Assembly (NCBI GenBank): GCA_946415645.1
Contig: CAMKTJ010000003.1
Span: 1 to 64,000 of the forward strand
DNA: 64,000 nt
Direction of reading: 5' to 3'
Origin: an uncultured Prevotellaceae bacterium
GTDB taxonomy: Bacteria > Bacteroidota > Bacteroidia > Bacteroidales > Bacteroidaceae
The position numbers and the translations under genes are program-made. Positions 29,435 through 36,616 of this stretch are shown here, piece after piece. Each line of letters opens with the position of its first letter. The first letter of the stretch is position 1. Below the pieces are notes generated by a model. It saw only the letters and a program-made list of their open reading frames with translations, did no database searches and was not told the DNA's origin.

Positions 29435-30994
29435 CTATCGCTTAAGACTCTTATCATACTTCTCCCATAGTTTCTTCTTGGTGGCTAGCTCCTTCTGGCG
29501 GGCTGTACTCTCACGGGCAGCCTTTTCTGCGGCAGCCTCATCCTCTGGGGCGGCATAGGCATGACGGTAACCCTTCTGAACGTTCCACTGGCCACGGGTG
29601 AAGTCGGGGAACGCTACGGCAGCACAACCGTTATCCATACTGAGGGCACCTAACTCAGCCAGCGCACACCATTCTGCCAGATCATAGACATCAATATCCA
29701 GGGGCAGACCGTTCTGCAGGCAATATACCAGGCGGGCATCCATGGTGTAGTCCATACCGCCATGACCGAACTCACGCCCCAGCTCACCAAACTTCTTCAG
29801 GATGGGATGGTAGTACTGCTTCATCAAGGCATCATACTCGGCCTTGGGCAGGAAGTTGTGGCCGGAAATCTTGCCAGCCATTTCAGCAAGACCCATATCG
29901 CTGGCACCCTTCTTGCTAAGATAAATCTTAGGATCGGGATATTTGGTACAGAAACCCGTCATACCCGTCAGCTTGTACATGCGGTTGTAGGGCTGAGGAC
30001 TCATCACGTTGTGCTGAATCTCCATTACCTTGCCCTTCTCGGTACGCATCAGGGTGGTAGTATGGTCGCCATTGCGGAAGCTGTCACAATCCTTGCCCGT
30101 CACCTCCTTGTAGCCCTCACGACCGCAGAAACTCTCGGTATCCATGGCTATAAGGGTCTTGATACGGTCGCCACGATGTATGTTCAGCACCTGAGCAATG
30201 GGACCAAGTCCGTGAGTGGCATAGACATCGCCACGGTTCTCCTTGTTATATTTCAGACGCCAATGCAGTTTTTCTGCATCATCGCCGTCGGGATTATGCC
30301 AATAACCTTTCCAGATGTTTGCCTCGTTCAGCGTATGTATGTAGGCACCCTCGGCACGGATAATCTCGCCAAAGAGGCCTTGCTGAGCCATGTTCAGGGC
30401 ACACATCTCGTAATAGTCGTAGCAGCAGTTCTCCAGCATCATACAATGCAGGCGGTTCTTCTCGCTAAGGTCTATGAGCTGCCAGCACTGGTCCAGATTC
30501 ATAGCGCTGGGCACCTCTATGGCAGTATGCTTGCCATTCTCCAGAGCGCACTTGGCTATGGGGAAGTGATGGTCCCAATCCGTGGCCACGTAAATCAGGT
30601 CGATGTCATTACGCTTGCACATCTCAACGTACCCATATTCTCCGCTATAGATTTCAGCAGGGGGCAGACCCACTTCCCTAAGGTATTTCTGGGCATCACG
30701 GGCACGTGACTCCTCATAGTCGCAAAGGGCCACAATCTGCACGCCGGGGATGTGACAATACCTCTTCACCGCCCATGGGCCACGGCTGCCTAGTCCGGCA
30801 AAACCCACGCGTACGGTCTCCAACTTGGGACAAGCCAATCCCAGGGCCGAATGCTGTCCGGCTGGACGAGCGGGGGTGTCAACAACGATAGTTCCTTTGT
30901 CCCAATGCCACTTGGTATTAGGACTCATACTCTGAGCATAGATAATTGAGCTAACGGCAAAAAATACAATGCCAAAAATTTGTCGTATTTTCAT
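29435..30994 (-). CDS. GH109 family alpha-N-acetylgalactosaminidase (NAD-dependent, Gfo/Idh/MocA fold)
   Basis: A 519-residue secreted protein (signal to SIIYAQ). The Rossmann domain has VRVGFAGLGSRGPWAVKRY and VALCDYEESRA. The family-specific segments LHCMMLENCCYDYYEM and THGLGPIAQVLNIHRGDR identify GH109, which cleaves alpha-GalNAc by an NAD-assisted elimination mechanism (as in blood-group A and Tn antigens or mucin O-glycan cores). Some family members have other functions, so the substrate is an inference. It is convergent with the first GH20 gene, divergent from the second, and has its own -7 box. Confidence 0.87.
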   Translation of the reverse strand: MKIRQIFGIVFFAVSSIIYAQSMSPNTKWHWDKGTIVVDTPARPAGQHSALGLACPKLETVRVGFAGLGSRGPWAVKRYCHIPGVQIVALCDYEESRARDAQKYLREVGLPPAEIYSGEYGYVEMCKRNDIDLIYVATDWDHHFPIAKCALENGKHTAIEVPSAMNLDQCWQLIDLSEKNRLHCMMLENCCYDYYEMCALNMAQQGLFGEIIRAEGAYIHTLNEANIWKGYWHNPDGDDAEKLHWRLKYNKENRGDVYATHGLGPIAQVLNIHRGDRIKTLIAMDTESFCGREGYKEVTGKDCDSFRNGDHTTTLMRTEKGKVMEIQHNVMSPQPYNRMYKLTGMTGFCTKYPDPKIYLSKKGASDMGLAEMAGKISGHNFLPKAEYDALMKQYYHPILKKFGELGREFGHGGMDYTMDARLVYCLQNGLPLDIDVYDLAEWCALAELGALSMDNGCAAVAFPDFTRGQWNVQKGYRHAYAAPEDEAAAEKAARESTARQKELATKKKLWEKYDKSLKR

Positions 30995-31017
30995 ATCATT
31001 TTTAGGTTTAAACGCTG

Positions 31018-31025
31018 CAAATATA
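31018..31025 (-). promoter_or_regulatory. -7 box of the GH109 gene
   Basis: TATATTTG on the minus strand, 23 bases before the ATG ending at 30994. Confidence 0.62.
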
Positions 31026-31121
31026 CACTTATTTTGTAAAGCACAAACCCAAACAGGCGGAATTGTCTTCGGACAAGTGGTTTTTTTTCATTTCATCCCA
31101 TTGTTTCTAATCTGATTTGTT

Positions 31122-31129
31122 TAACTTTG
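31122..31129 (+). promoter_or_regulatory. -7 box of the second GH20 gene
   Basis: TAACTTTG, about 112 bases before the ATG at 31242. The palindromic element 31147-31212 therefore lies in the 5' leader of the mRNA. Confidence 0.6.
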
Positions 31130-31146
31130 TGCCAGATTTCACTTTA

Positions 31147-31212
31147 GGGGCCGCAAACGTCGTAATAACGTTATAACCTAATATTGATATATCGAAATAA
31201 AAAAGCGGCCCC
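31147..31212. repeat. Palindromic intergenic element, copy B
   Basis: Perfect 8-bp arms GGGGCCGC (31147-31154) and GCGGCCCC (31205-31212) enclose CGTAATAACGTTATAAC (31161-31177) and GATATATCGAAAT (31186-31198). Both blocks are identical to copy A at 9042-9103. Copy B has 8 extra bases (CTAATATT) between the two blocks. Confidence 0.87.
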
Positions 31213-31241
31213 AACTTGTCAACTCGTTAACTATAAAAACA

Positions 31242-33143
31242 ATGAAAAAGACACTAACAACAATTATTGCCATTTTGGCAAACATCGCTATCTTTGCGCA
31301 AGAGAAACCCTTTGTGGTACCAGCCATCGAGAACTGGAAGGCCGCCAAGGGTGAACTACAATGGAATCAACTCTCCTGTATCAGTTATAATGATGCCTCG
31401 CTGCAAGATGAGGCACAATATCTGGCTGGCTTTACCGGTAATATCCCTACTGCATTGGGCAAGGGCGGCAAGGTTAGCCTGCAACTCACAAAGGATAAGA
31501 AACTGGGCAAGGAAGGCTACCAGCTGACCATCACCCCCAAGGGCGTAACCATCAAGGCACAAACGGAACAAGGCGTGCTATGGGGCATTCAGACGCTTCA
31601 GCAACTGAAGGTACAAGGCAAACCCCTCGCCTGCGGAACCATAACGGATACACCCGCCTATGCCATCCGAGGCGCCATGGTGGATGTAGGACGTAAGTTC
31701 ATGCCCCTCTCCTACCTCTACAGCCTGGTAGAATTGATGTCATACTACAAGATGAACACCCTGCAGGTGCATCTGAACGACTGCGGTTCGCACAACTTCT
31801 ACAACGACAACTGGGACGAGACCTACGCAGCCTTCCGCATGGAGAGCGACTATTTCCCCGAACTGACGGCCAAGGACGGCTATTATACGAAGAAAGGGTT
31901 CCACGACTTCATCCTCTATGCCAAGAAGATGGGCGTGGAGATTATCCCCGAGCTGGATACCCCATCACATTCGCTTTGCTTCTCGCAATACCGTCCTTCG
32001 TTGGCCAGCAAAGATTATGGCAAGAACCATCTGGATTTGCGCAACCCCGAGCTGCGTCCCTTCTTGGACAGCCTGTATATGGAGTATCTAGGCGGTCCCG
32101 ACCCAGTCTTCTGCTGCCCCCGTATGCACATAGGTGTGGATGAATATAGCAACAAGGACAAGGATGTGGTAGAACTGTTCCGCGGCCTGGTAGACCACCT
32201 TATCCGTGAGGTAGAACGCTACGGCAAGCAAGCCGTATTCTGGGGTCAGCTGACCCATGCCAAGGGTAAGACTCCCGTAAAGGCAGAGAATGTGATGATG
32301 GAGATGTGGTACAACCGCTACGCCAACCCCAAGGATATGAAGGCACTGGGCTATCAGATGATTACCGTTCCCAGTCGTCAGGTGTATCTGGTTCCTGCAG
32401 CCGGCTATTACTTCGACTACCTGAACTGCAAGATGCTCTACGAGACCTGGACACCTGCCAACATTGCCGGCGAGATATTCCCAGAGCGCGACCCGCAGAT
32501 TCATGGCGGCATGTTCTGCGTATGGAACGACATCTGCTATAACGGCATCTCCGTAGGCGATATTCACCACCGTATGGTTCCTGCCGTTCAGATTATATCC
32601 GAGAAGACCTGGCATGCCGTGAACGACTCCGTGGGCTATGCCGCATGGGATAAGGGGCGCAAAGTACTGGGCGAAGGCTACAAGTGCAACCAGTTGGGCA
32701 ACACACAGATGGAACTCACAACATTGAAACCCAATACCGTCATCAACAAGAGCGATGAGGCGCAGATCGGTTACGACTATCAAGTGGAATTTGACATCAC
32801 CTGGGCATCAGAACCAGATGGCACCATCCTGACGGAAGGCCCCTATGCCAAAGTCTGGCTGGCAGACCCCATAGGCGGATGGATAGGTTTCAGTCGAGAC
32901 GGTTACCTGTATACCTTTAAATATAAGGGCAAGGCAGGTAAGAAAGAGCACCTGGCTATCAAGGGTACCAACCGTAGCACATCCCTCTACGTAAACGGCA
33001 AGCTGGTGCAGGAATTGGGCATAGAGAAGCGTTACTACACCAAGGACAAGACCTACAACTACGTCCGCACTCTGGTCTTCCCACTCCAGAAAACGGGTGC
33101 TTTTAATAGCACAATCACTAATTTCAAAGCGAGGAAATTGTAG
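31242..33143 (+). CDS. Secreted GH20 enzyme, paralogue of the gene at 27349
   Basis: A 633-residue secreted protein with the same layout as the gene 2 kb upstream: signal to NIAIFAQ, GH20b domain, catalytic barrel with D300-E301 in MHIGVDEYS, and a C-terminal LamG-like sheet. Long stretches are identical to the paralogue (for example PAIENWKAAKGELQWNQL). Differences cluster in the barrel loops: LNDCGSHNFYNDNWDE replaces LNDNGFRDYFHGNWNE, and IIPELDTPSHS replaces IIPEFDAPAHS. Such changes suggest related but not identical substrates. It lies beyond the GH109 gene and has its own promoter with a structured leader. Confidence 0.88.
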   Translation: MKKTLTTIIAILANIAIFAQEKPFVVPAIENWKAAKGELQWNQLSCISYNDASLQDEAQYLAGFTGNIPTALGKGGKVSLQLTKDKKLGKEGYQLTITPKGVTIKAQTEQGVLWGIQTLQQLKVQGKPLACGTITDTPAYAIRGAMVDVGRKFMPLSYLYSLVELMSYYKMNTLQVHLNDCGSHNFYNDNWDETYAAFRMESDYFPELTAKDGYYTKKGFHDFILYAKKMGVEIIPELDTPSHSLCFSQYRPSLASKDYGKNHLDLRNPELRPFLDSLYMEYLGGPDPVFCCPRMHIGVDEYSNKDKDVVELFRGLVDHLIREVERYGKQAVFWGQLTHAKGKTPVKAENVMMEMWYNRYANPKDMKALGYQMITVPSRQVYLVPAAGYYFDYLNCKMLYETWTPANIAGEIFPERDPQIHGGMFCVWNDICYNGISVGDIHHRMVPAVQIISEKTWHAVNDSVGYAAWDKGRKVLGEGYKCNQLGNTQMELTTLKPNTVINKSDEAQIGYDYQVEFDITWASEPDGTILTEGPYAKVWLADPIGGWIGFSRDGYLYTFKYKGKAGKKEHLAIKGTNRSTSLYVNGKLVQELGIEKRYYTKDKTYNYVRTLVFPLQKTGAFNSTITNFKARKL

Positions 33144-33272
33144 AGGTTAGCGGTTAAGGGTTAGCGGTTAGCGGGCCGTCAATCTGGAATTTCCGGTTAC
33201 CGGAACGGCCAAAATGCATAAAAAACAAGCGAAAAGAGAAAAATTCTTCATTCTTCATTCTTCACTCTTCAT
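33144..33272. repeat. TTAGCGG heptads, a TTCCGG hairpin and ATTCTTC repeats
   Basis: GGTTAGCGGTTA units (33144-33175) run into a hairpin with arms GGCCGT/ACGGCC and TTCCGGT/ACCGGAA (33174-33210). Four or five ATTCTTCA units (33243-33272) follow directly upstream of the tRNA promoter. No coding potential is seen. Confidence 0.7.
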
Positions 33273-33280
33273 TTTTTTTG

Positions 33281-33288
33281 TATCTTTG
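33281..33288 (+). promoter_or_regulatory. -7 box of tRNA-Arg
   Basis: TATCTTTG, 24 bases before the mature tRNA 5' end. Confidence 0.65.
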
Positions 33289-33312
33289 CACCCGCTTAAC
33301 AGCAAATAGGTT

Positions 33313-33387
33313 GGTTCGGTAGCTCAGTTGGATTAGAGCAGCAGCCTTCTAAGCTGCGGGTCATGGGTTCGAGCCCCATCCGAATCA
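33313..33387 (+). tRNA. tRNA-Arg(TCT)
   Basis: A cloverleaf of 75 nt: acceptor GGTTCGG/CCGAATC, D-arm AGCTCAGTTGGATTAGAGC, anticodon stem GCAGC.../...GCTGC with loop CTTCTAA (anticodon TCT, reading AGA), and T-arm ATGGGTTCGAGCCCCAT. CCA is not encoded. Confidence 0.93.
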
Positions 33388-33390
33388 CAA

Positions 33391-33424
33391 AAGAGTTCTC
33401 AAAATTTGAGAGCTCTTTTTTTTT
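33391..33424 (+). terminator. Intrinsic terminator of tRNA-Arg
   Basis: The stem AAGAGTTCTCAAA / TTTGAGAGCTCTT has one G-T pair, a short loop and a run of T residues. Confidence 0.85.
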
Positions 33425-33466
33425 CGGCTCTTACCCATGCCCCCCTACAATCACACCACCGCTGGC

Positions 33467-33772
33467 TCATTCGTAGTATTCTATCTGTAATTCATCGCTC
33501 ACAATATAATCCTCGTGGTCATCATCATAGAGATAGACGATGCGTAGGCCCCTATATTGTACAGGCACCCTAAGCACATCAAGCAGATGCCAGCGAGGGC
33601 GTCCGAAGTCATACGACGCACGGTCCAGGACAAGGCGGTTGCTCACCCAGTCGAACTGATAGTACCCACCACCTATGCACTGGTCATCTCCTATCAGCAA
33701 ATCCTTATGCTGATTCACCATGCCCAGACGCAGGTAGCCGTCCATCGTGATTATGAATTTCGGTAGTGCCAT
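33467..33772 (-). CDS. Hypothetical protein (101 aa)
   Basis: A 101-residue cytoplasmic protein beginning MALPKFIITMDGYLRLGMVNQHKDLL and ending in an acidic beta segment (YLYDDDHEDYIVSDELQIEYYE). I recall similar small proteins with an MALPKFIITMDG start in Bacteroides, but not a named domain or function. Its ATG is 3 bases after the stop of a 45-codon gene, so the two form one small operon. Confidence 0.62.
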   Translation of the reverse strand: MALPKFIITMDGYLRLGMVNQHKDLLIGDDQCIGGGYYQFDWVSNRLVLDRASYDFGRPRWHLLDVLRVPVQYRGLRIVYLYDDDHEDYIVSDELQIEYYE

Positions 33773-33775
33773 GGA

Positions 33776-33913
33776 TTACTGTTTTTTATATAATGCTATT
33801 GCATCACGCATGATGTCCTCGTAATCGAAGGCCACCTGTGGCACCGGCTCCCTTGTCATCACCACACAATCAGCAGTAACTGCCGGCCTTGGATATTGGT
33901 ATGTATATGCCAT
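33776..33913 (-). CDS. Small protein (45 aa) with a NUDIX-like N-terminus
   Basis: Read on the minus strand from the ATG at 33913 this gives 45 residues, MAYTYQYPRPAVTADCVVM followed by TREPVPQ and a helix DYEDIMRDAIALYKKQ. The opening resembles the first strand of Bacteroidales NUDIX hydrolases (YKYPRPAVTADCVIF), but the NUDIX box is absent. It could be a truncated or reshaped relic kept as a small protein. A -7 box stands 22 bases upstream and the next gene starts 3 bases after the stop. Confidence 0.5.
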   Translation of the reverse strand: MAYTYQYPRPAVTADCVVMTREPVPQVAFDYEDIMRDAIALYKKQ

Positions 33914-33934
33914 ATATTCTAATTATCTGTGGCA

Positions 33935-33942
33935 CAAAAATA
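33935..33942 (-). promoter_or_regulatory. -7 box of the two-gene operon 33467-33913
   Basis: TATTTTTG on the minus strand, 21 bases before the ATG ending at 33913. Confidence 0.55.
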
Positions 33943-34122
33943 CGATTAAGTGAGCGGAATACAAAATAAAAACATTTTTATTTTCATTCCCGAACGAGAG
34001 GACACCGCCTGCGCCTGAACACCTACCGGATCACAAGAATTTCGATTAAGAAACCAGAATAAGCATCAATCCTACCCAACGGATTCGAACAGATCCGGCG
34101 AGATTTGCTTATACCGAAATAG

Positions 34123-34275
34123 ATGATTAACAGCTCCGAAACCATAGTGTTAGGTAGTCAGCAACATACCAAGGGTAAAGGCGAGAAGGCAGAAGTCTTT
34201 GCCAAAGCCATTAAGCACTACCATCGCAGCAAGAATCCCACCACCCGATGGAGTGATATTATCAAACTGAAGTAA
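34123..34275 (+). pseudogene. Short open frame, possible remnant of a larger gene
   Basis: A 50-codon frame MINSSETIVLGSQQHT... ends AIKHYHRSKNPTTRWSDIIKLK. A TAG stands directly before the ATG and there is no promoter box, so it may be the tail of a degraded gene. The flanking bases 33943-34122 show nothing else that I can support. Confidence 0.25.
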
Positions 34276-34278
34276 CTT

Positions 34279-34467
34279 TCAGAGTACCTGCCGTTTTGCT
34301 ATCATGTGATAGAAGAAAAGGGATACTGTAAGGCAGAAGATAATCCAGGCAAAAGGATTATGCGGCATATATATAACGGCAAGTATTCCATCAATAGCAA
34401 GAAAAAACAGAACATGTAGGAAAGGAGTAAGCAGGAAGGGGTGATTCGAAAGTTTCTCAGCTAACAT
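34279..34467 (-). CDS. Small membrane protein (62 aa)
   Basis: A 62-residue protein with two hydrophobic segments: FLLTPFLHVLFFLAIDGILAVIYM and FAWIIFCLTVSLFFYHMI, then a basic end (AKRQVL). The frame opens further upstream at a TTG (34506), but that codon lies inside the -7 box, so the ATG at 34467 is the start. No family is recognised. It is probably an inner-membrane protein. Confidence 0.55.
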   Translation of the reverse strand: MLAEKLSNHPFLLTPFLHVLFFLAIDGILAVIYMPHNPFAWIIFCLTVSLFFYHMIAKRQVL

Positions 34468-34503
34468 AAAGACAAGCGTTCCATTTAGTCTTGAAATCCT
34501 GTA

Positions 34504-34511
34504 CAAAGATA
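34504..34511 (-). promoter_or_regulatory. -7 box of the small membrane protein gene; fixes its start
   Basis: TATCTTTG on the minus strand overlaps the upstream TTG and leaves a leader of about 30 nt before the ATG ending at 34467. Confidence 0.6.
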
Positions 34512-34578
34512 CAAAAAAAATATGAAAAATGAGGAATAAAGATTGGGATTAAAGTGCAGAAAACATAATAAAAAACAC

Positions 34579-34586
34579 TATATTTG
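34579..34586 (+). promoter_or_regulatory. -7 box of the ferritin-like gene
   Basis: TATATTTG, 28 bases before the ATG at 34615. Confidence 0.6.
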
Positions 34587-34614
34587 CACACAGATATAAG
34601 AAAACATAGGCGAA

Positions 34615-35028
34615 ATGAGAAGAAATAACAAACTGCCTTACAATATGACACAAGAACAATACAACGAACTGTTGCGCAGTCAGCAAGGTGAGCTGAATGC
34701 CGTACTTATGTATCAGCAACTGGCTAAAGTAGTTAGGTCAGAGAAGGAACGCGAGGCATTCCTGCAGCTCTCCAGAGAAGAAGGAAGACACGCAAGCGTA
34801 TTCCACAGCTACACAAAGAAGGTGCTGAAGCCAAAGAAAACAATGGCCCGCATCATGCCTTTGCTGTATTACATCCTTGGGAAGAAGCGCCTCTATAAGT
34901 TGATAGCCAAAGGAGAATATGATGCTGCCATAGGCTATGAGCATCTGATAAAGGACTTCCCTGAAGTAGAGAGCGTAAAGAACGACGAGAAACGACACGG
35001 AGATATAGTTTCAGGGCTACTGGAATAA
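34615..35028 (+). CDS. Ferritin-like/rubrerythrin-type diiron protein
   Basis: A 137-residue four-helix protein. Metal-ligand pattern: GELNAVLMYQQL (Glu of helix 1), EEGRHASVFHS (E..RH in helix 2), YDAAIGYEHLIKD (Glu of helix 3) and NDEKRHGDIVSG (E..RH in helix 4). This is the paired ExxH arrangement of ferritin-like diiron proteins. A short basic hydrophobic stretch (MARIMPLLYYILGKKR) in the middle could touch the membrane, as in the VIT1/rubrerythrin-linked group. It could serve in iron handling or peroxide defence. Met11 is a possible alternative start. Confidence 0.75.
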   Translation: MRRNNKLPYNMTQEQYNELLRSQQGELNAVLMYQQLAKVVRSEKEREAFLQLSREEGRHASVFHSYTKKVLKPKKTMARIMPLLYYILGKKRLYKLIAKGEYDAAIGYEHLIKDFPEVESVKNDEKRHGDIVSGLLE

Positions 35029-35058
35029 CCTCTACATCACACTACCAGAATCTACCAT

Positions 35059-35096
35059 CCCCCCAGAATAATCACCATGGGGGGGCATTTTTGTCC
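35059..35096 (+). terminator. Possible terminator after the ferritin-like gene
   Basis: A C6/G7 stem with a 14-nt loop is followed by CATTTTTG. The pairing is short but GC-only. Confidence 0.4.
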
Positions 35097-35480
35097 TCAT
35101 GTAAATGGTATCAGAAGGGTCGGTACCATGATCAACCGTATTCAGGAAAAGACATCTTGACCCCTAAAAAGAATATATTTATCTTCGTTGACAGTTTTTG
35201 TTCAGAAGTACGAAAAGTGATTACTGCCTATATATATATAGGTAGTAAAGGATAATTCACTCATTTTTGGAAACTGTCAACTGAAGAAACTGTCAACAAA
35301 CATTGTTTGCAAAATGTCGTTTTATGGTATCATTTATTTTGACATTCCATAAAACTGCCGTACCTTTGCAGTGTCAAAAGATAAGGACAGAAACAGCGGG
35401 TATTAAGAGCAACAATTGTTACTACTAAGAAAAAATTCTGCGCGCACTAATAGTTGCAAATGTGACCCCTAAGACCCAAA
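35097..35480. promoter_or_regulatory. Structured non-coding region with palindrome, GTTGACAGTTT sites and orphan promoter
   Basis: No gene is visible. A 28-bp near-perfect palindrome (35221-35248, arms TTACTGCCTATATA/TATATAGGTAGTAA) is flanked by GTTGACAGTTT at 35187-35197 and by its inverse AAACTGTCAAC at 35271-35281 and 35287-35297. A -7 box TACCTTTG follows near 35362, but no start codon with a frame comes after it. TGACCCCTAA occurs at 35158-35167 and again at 35463-35472, bracketing the region. It may be what is left of a lost gene or mobile element. Confidence 0.55.
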
Positions 35481-35534
35481 GTTTAAGCCTTGCGGATGAC
35501 GAAGGGAATAATATTTACAAAACCGAACCTTAAC

Positions 35535-35630
35535 AGGCCCCCACCCAGCCTTCCCCTTGCAGGGGAGGGAGAAACAGACTTCCGGAATCTAATTACTCCC
35601 GTCCCTACAAGGGAAGGAGTTGGAAAAGGT
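35535..35630. repeat. Two CCTTCCCC-type hairpin repeats
   Basis: CCTTCCCCTTGCAGGGGAGG and CTCCCGTCCCTACAAGGGAAGGAG are adjacent, similar short palindromes. Related palindromes occur inside coding sequence at 27060 and 51270. Confidence 0.6.
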
Positions 35631-35660
35631 CCATAATTTGTACTAACTCTGGCAATCAGC

Positions 35661-36380
35661 TTACCTTCTCCTTCCGAAGATGCGGAGCAGATACAAGAAC
35701 AGGTTGACAAAATCCAGATAAAGCGTAAGGGCTCCCAGGAGAGCAACCTTCTTTGTGCCTTCGTCCACATCTGTTGCCTGAAGCAGCATCTGCTTAATCT
35801 TTTGTGAGTCATAGGCCGTGAGACCTACAAAGACCAACACGCCTATGTAGCTCAATATCATTGTCAGTCCGCCGCTCTTAATGAAGATGTTTACTACGGT
35901 GGCTATGATGATGCCGATGAGCGCCATAAAGAGGATTCGCCCCATCGACGACAGGTCTTTCTTGGCGGTATAGCCTATCACGGCCATCGTTCCGAACGTG
36001 CCGGCTGTGATAAAGAAGACGGTAGCAATGGACGACAACTGGTAGATAAGGAAGATGATGGACAGTGTTGCGCCATTGATGACGGAGTATAGCAGGAACA
36101 TCAAGGTTGCCGTCAGCAGGGACAAGCGATTGATGGCTGCGCTGACACCGATGACCAGCGCCAATTCGGCAATGATTAAGCCATAGAACAAAACTCTGTT
36201 CGTAAGGATAGCGCCGATAAGCAGCGGACTGGTAGCTACATAGTAGGCCGTCAGACCCGTGATGAGCAGGGCCAATGCCATCCATACATATACCTTCCGC
36301 ATGAGGACGGGAAACGCCTCCGACAGTTCAATTGACTTTTCTTTGTAGTTTCTCTGATAATGAAATTCCTGATTTTCCAT
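35661..36380 (-). CDS. Bax inhibitor-1/YccA family membrane protein
   Basis: A 239-residue protein with seven hydrophobic segments, the first VYVWMALALLITGLTAYYVA. The family signature near the C-terminus is YIGVLVFVGLTAYDSQKIK, with the conserved Asp that gates ion leakage, followed by ALTLYLDFVNLFLYLLRIFGRR. BI-1 proteins are pH-sensitive calcium-leak channels; bacterial members interact with membrane proteases such as FtsH. The basic C-terminal end is typical. A -7 box is about 47 bases upstream. Confidence 0.92.
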   Translation of the reverse strand: MENQEFHYQRNYKEKSIELSEAFPVLMRKVYVWMALALLITGLTAYYVATSPLLIGAILTNRVLFYGLIIAELALVIGVSAAINRLSLLTATLMFLLYSVINGATLSIIFLIYQLSSIATVFFITAGTFGTMAVIGYTAKKDLSSMGRILFMALIGIIIATVVNIFIKSGGLTMILSYIGVLVFVGLTAYDSQKIKQMLLQATDVDEGTKKVALLGALTLYLDFVNLFLYLLRIFGRRR

Positions 36381-36426
36381 AATAGACTGTATCTGTTTGG
36401 TGAATATACTTTAGATTATTCTGACA

Positions 36427-36434
36427 CAAAGTTA
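36427..36434 (-). promoter_or_regulatory. -7 box of the BI-1 gene
   Basis: TAACTTTG on the minus strand. Confidence 0.58.
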
Positions 36435-36565
36435 AGAAGAAAAATGAAACAAAGCAAGAGAACGGTTGAAAAAAGATCAGACAGAAAACCGACCGCATAC
36501 AGCCTTTATTGGATTCGCTCAAGGTTTTTTTATATGATTTAAACAACGTATAAACAAAAAAACTT

Positions 36566-36573
36566 TATCTTTG
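36566..36573 (+). promoter_or_regulatory. -7 box of the DUF6377-type regulator gene
   Basis: TATCTTTG, 43 bases before the ATG at 36617. Confidence 0.62.
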
Positions 36574-36616
36574 CAGCAAAACTAACAACTAGTAGCACTA
36601 AAAACGAACTCTCAGA

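Noticed and set aside
29762..30709. Plus-strand frame of 315 codons
   Set aside because: It mirrors the GH109 gene, whose motifs are unambiguous on the minus strand.
33144..33272. Direct repeats that could suggest a CRISPR array
   Set aside because: Units are 7-8 bp without spacers of constant length and there are no cas genes in the window.
34123..34275. Treating the 50-codon frame as a firm gene
   Set aside because: A stop codon directly precedes the ATG, no promoter box is seen, and no family is recognised; it is listed only as a possible remnant.
35097..35480. A complete insertion sequence or transposon
   Set aside because: There is no transposase frame and the 10-bp direct repeats are not flanked by matching terminal inverted repeats.
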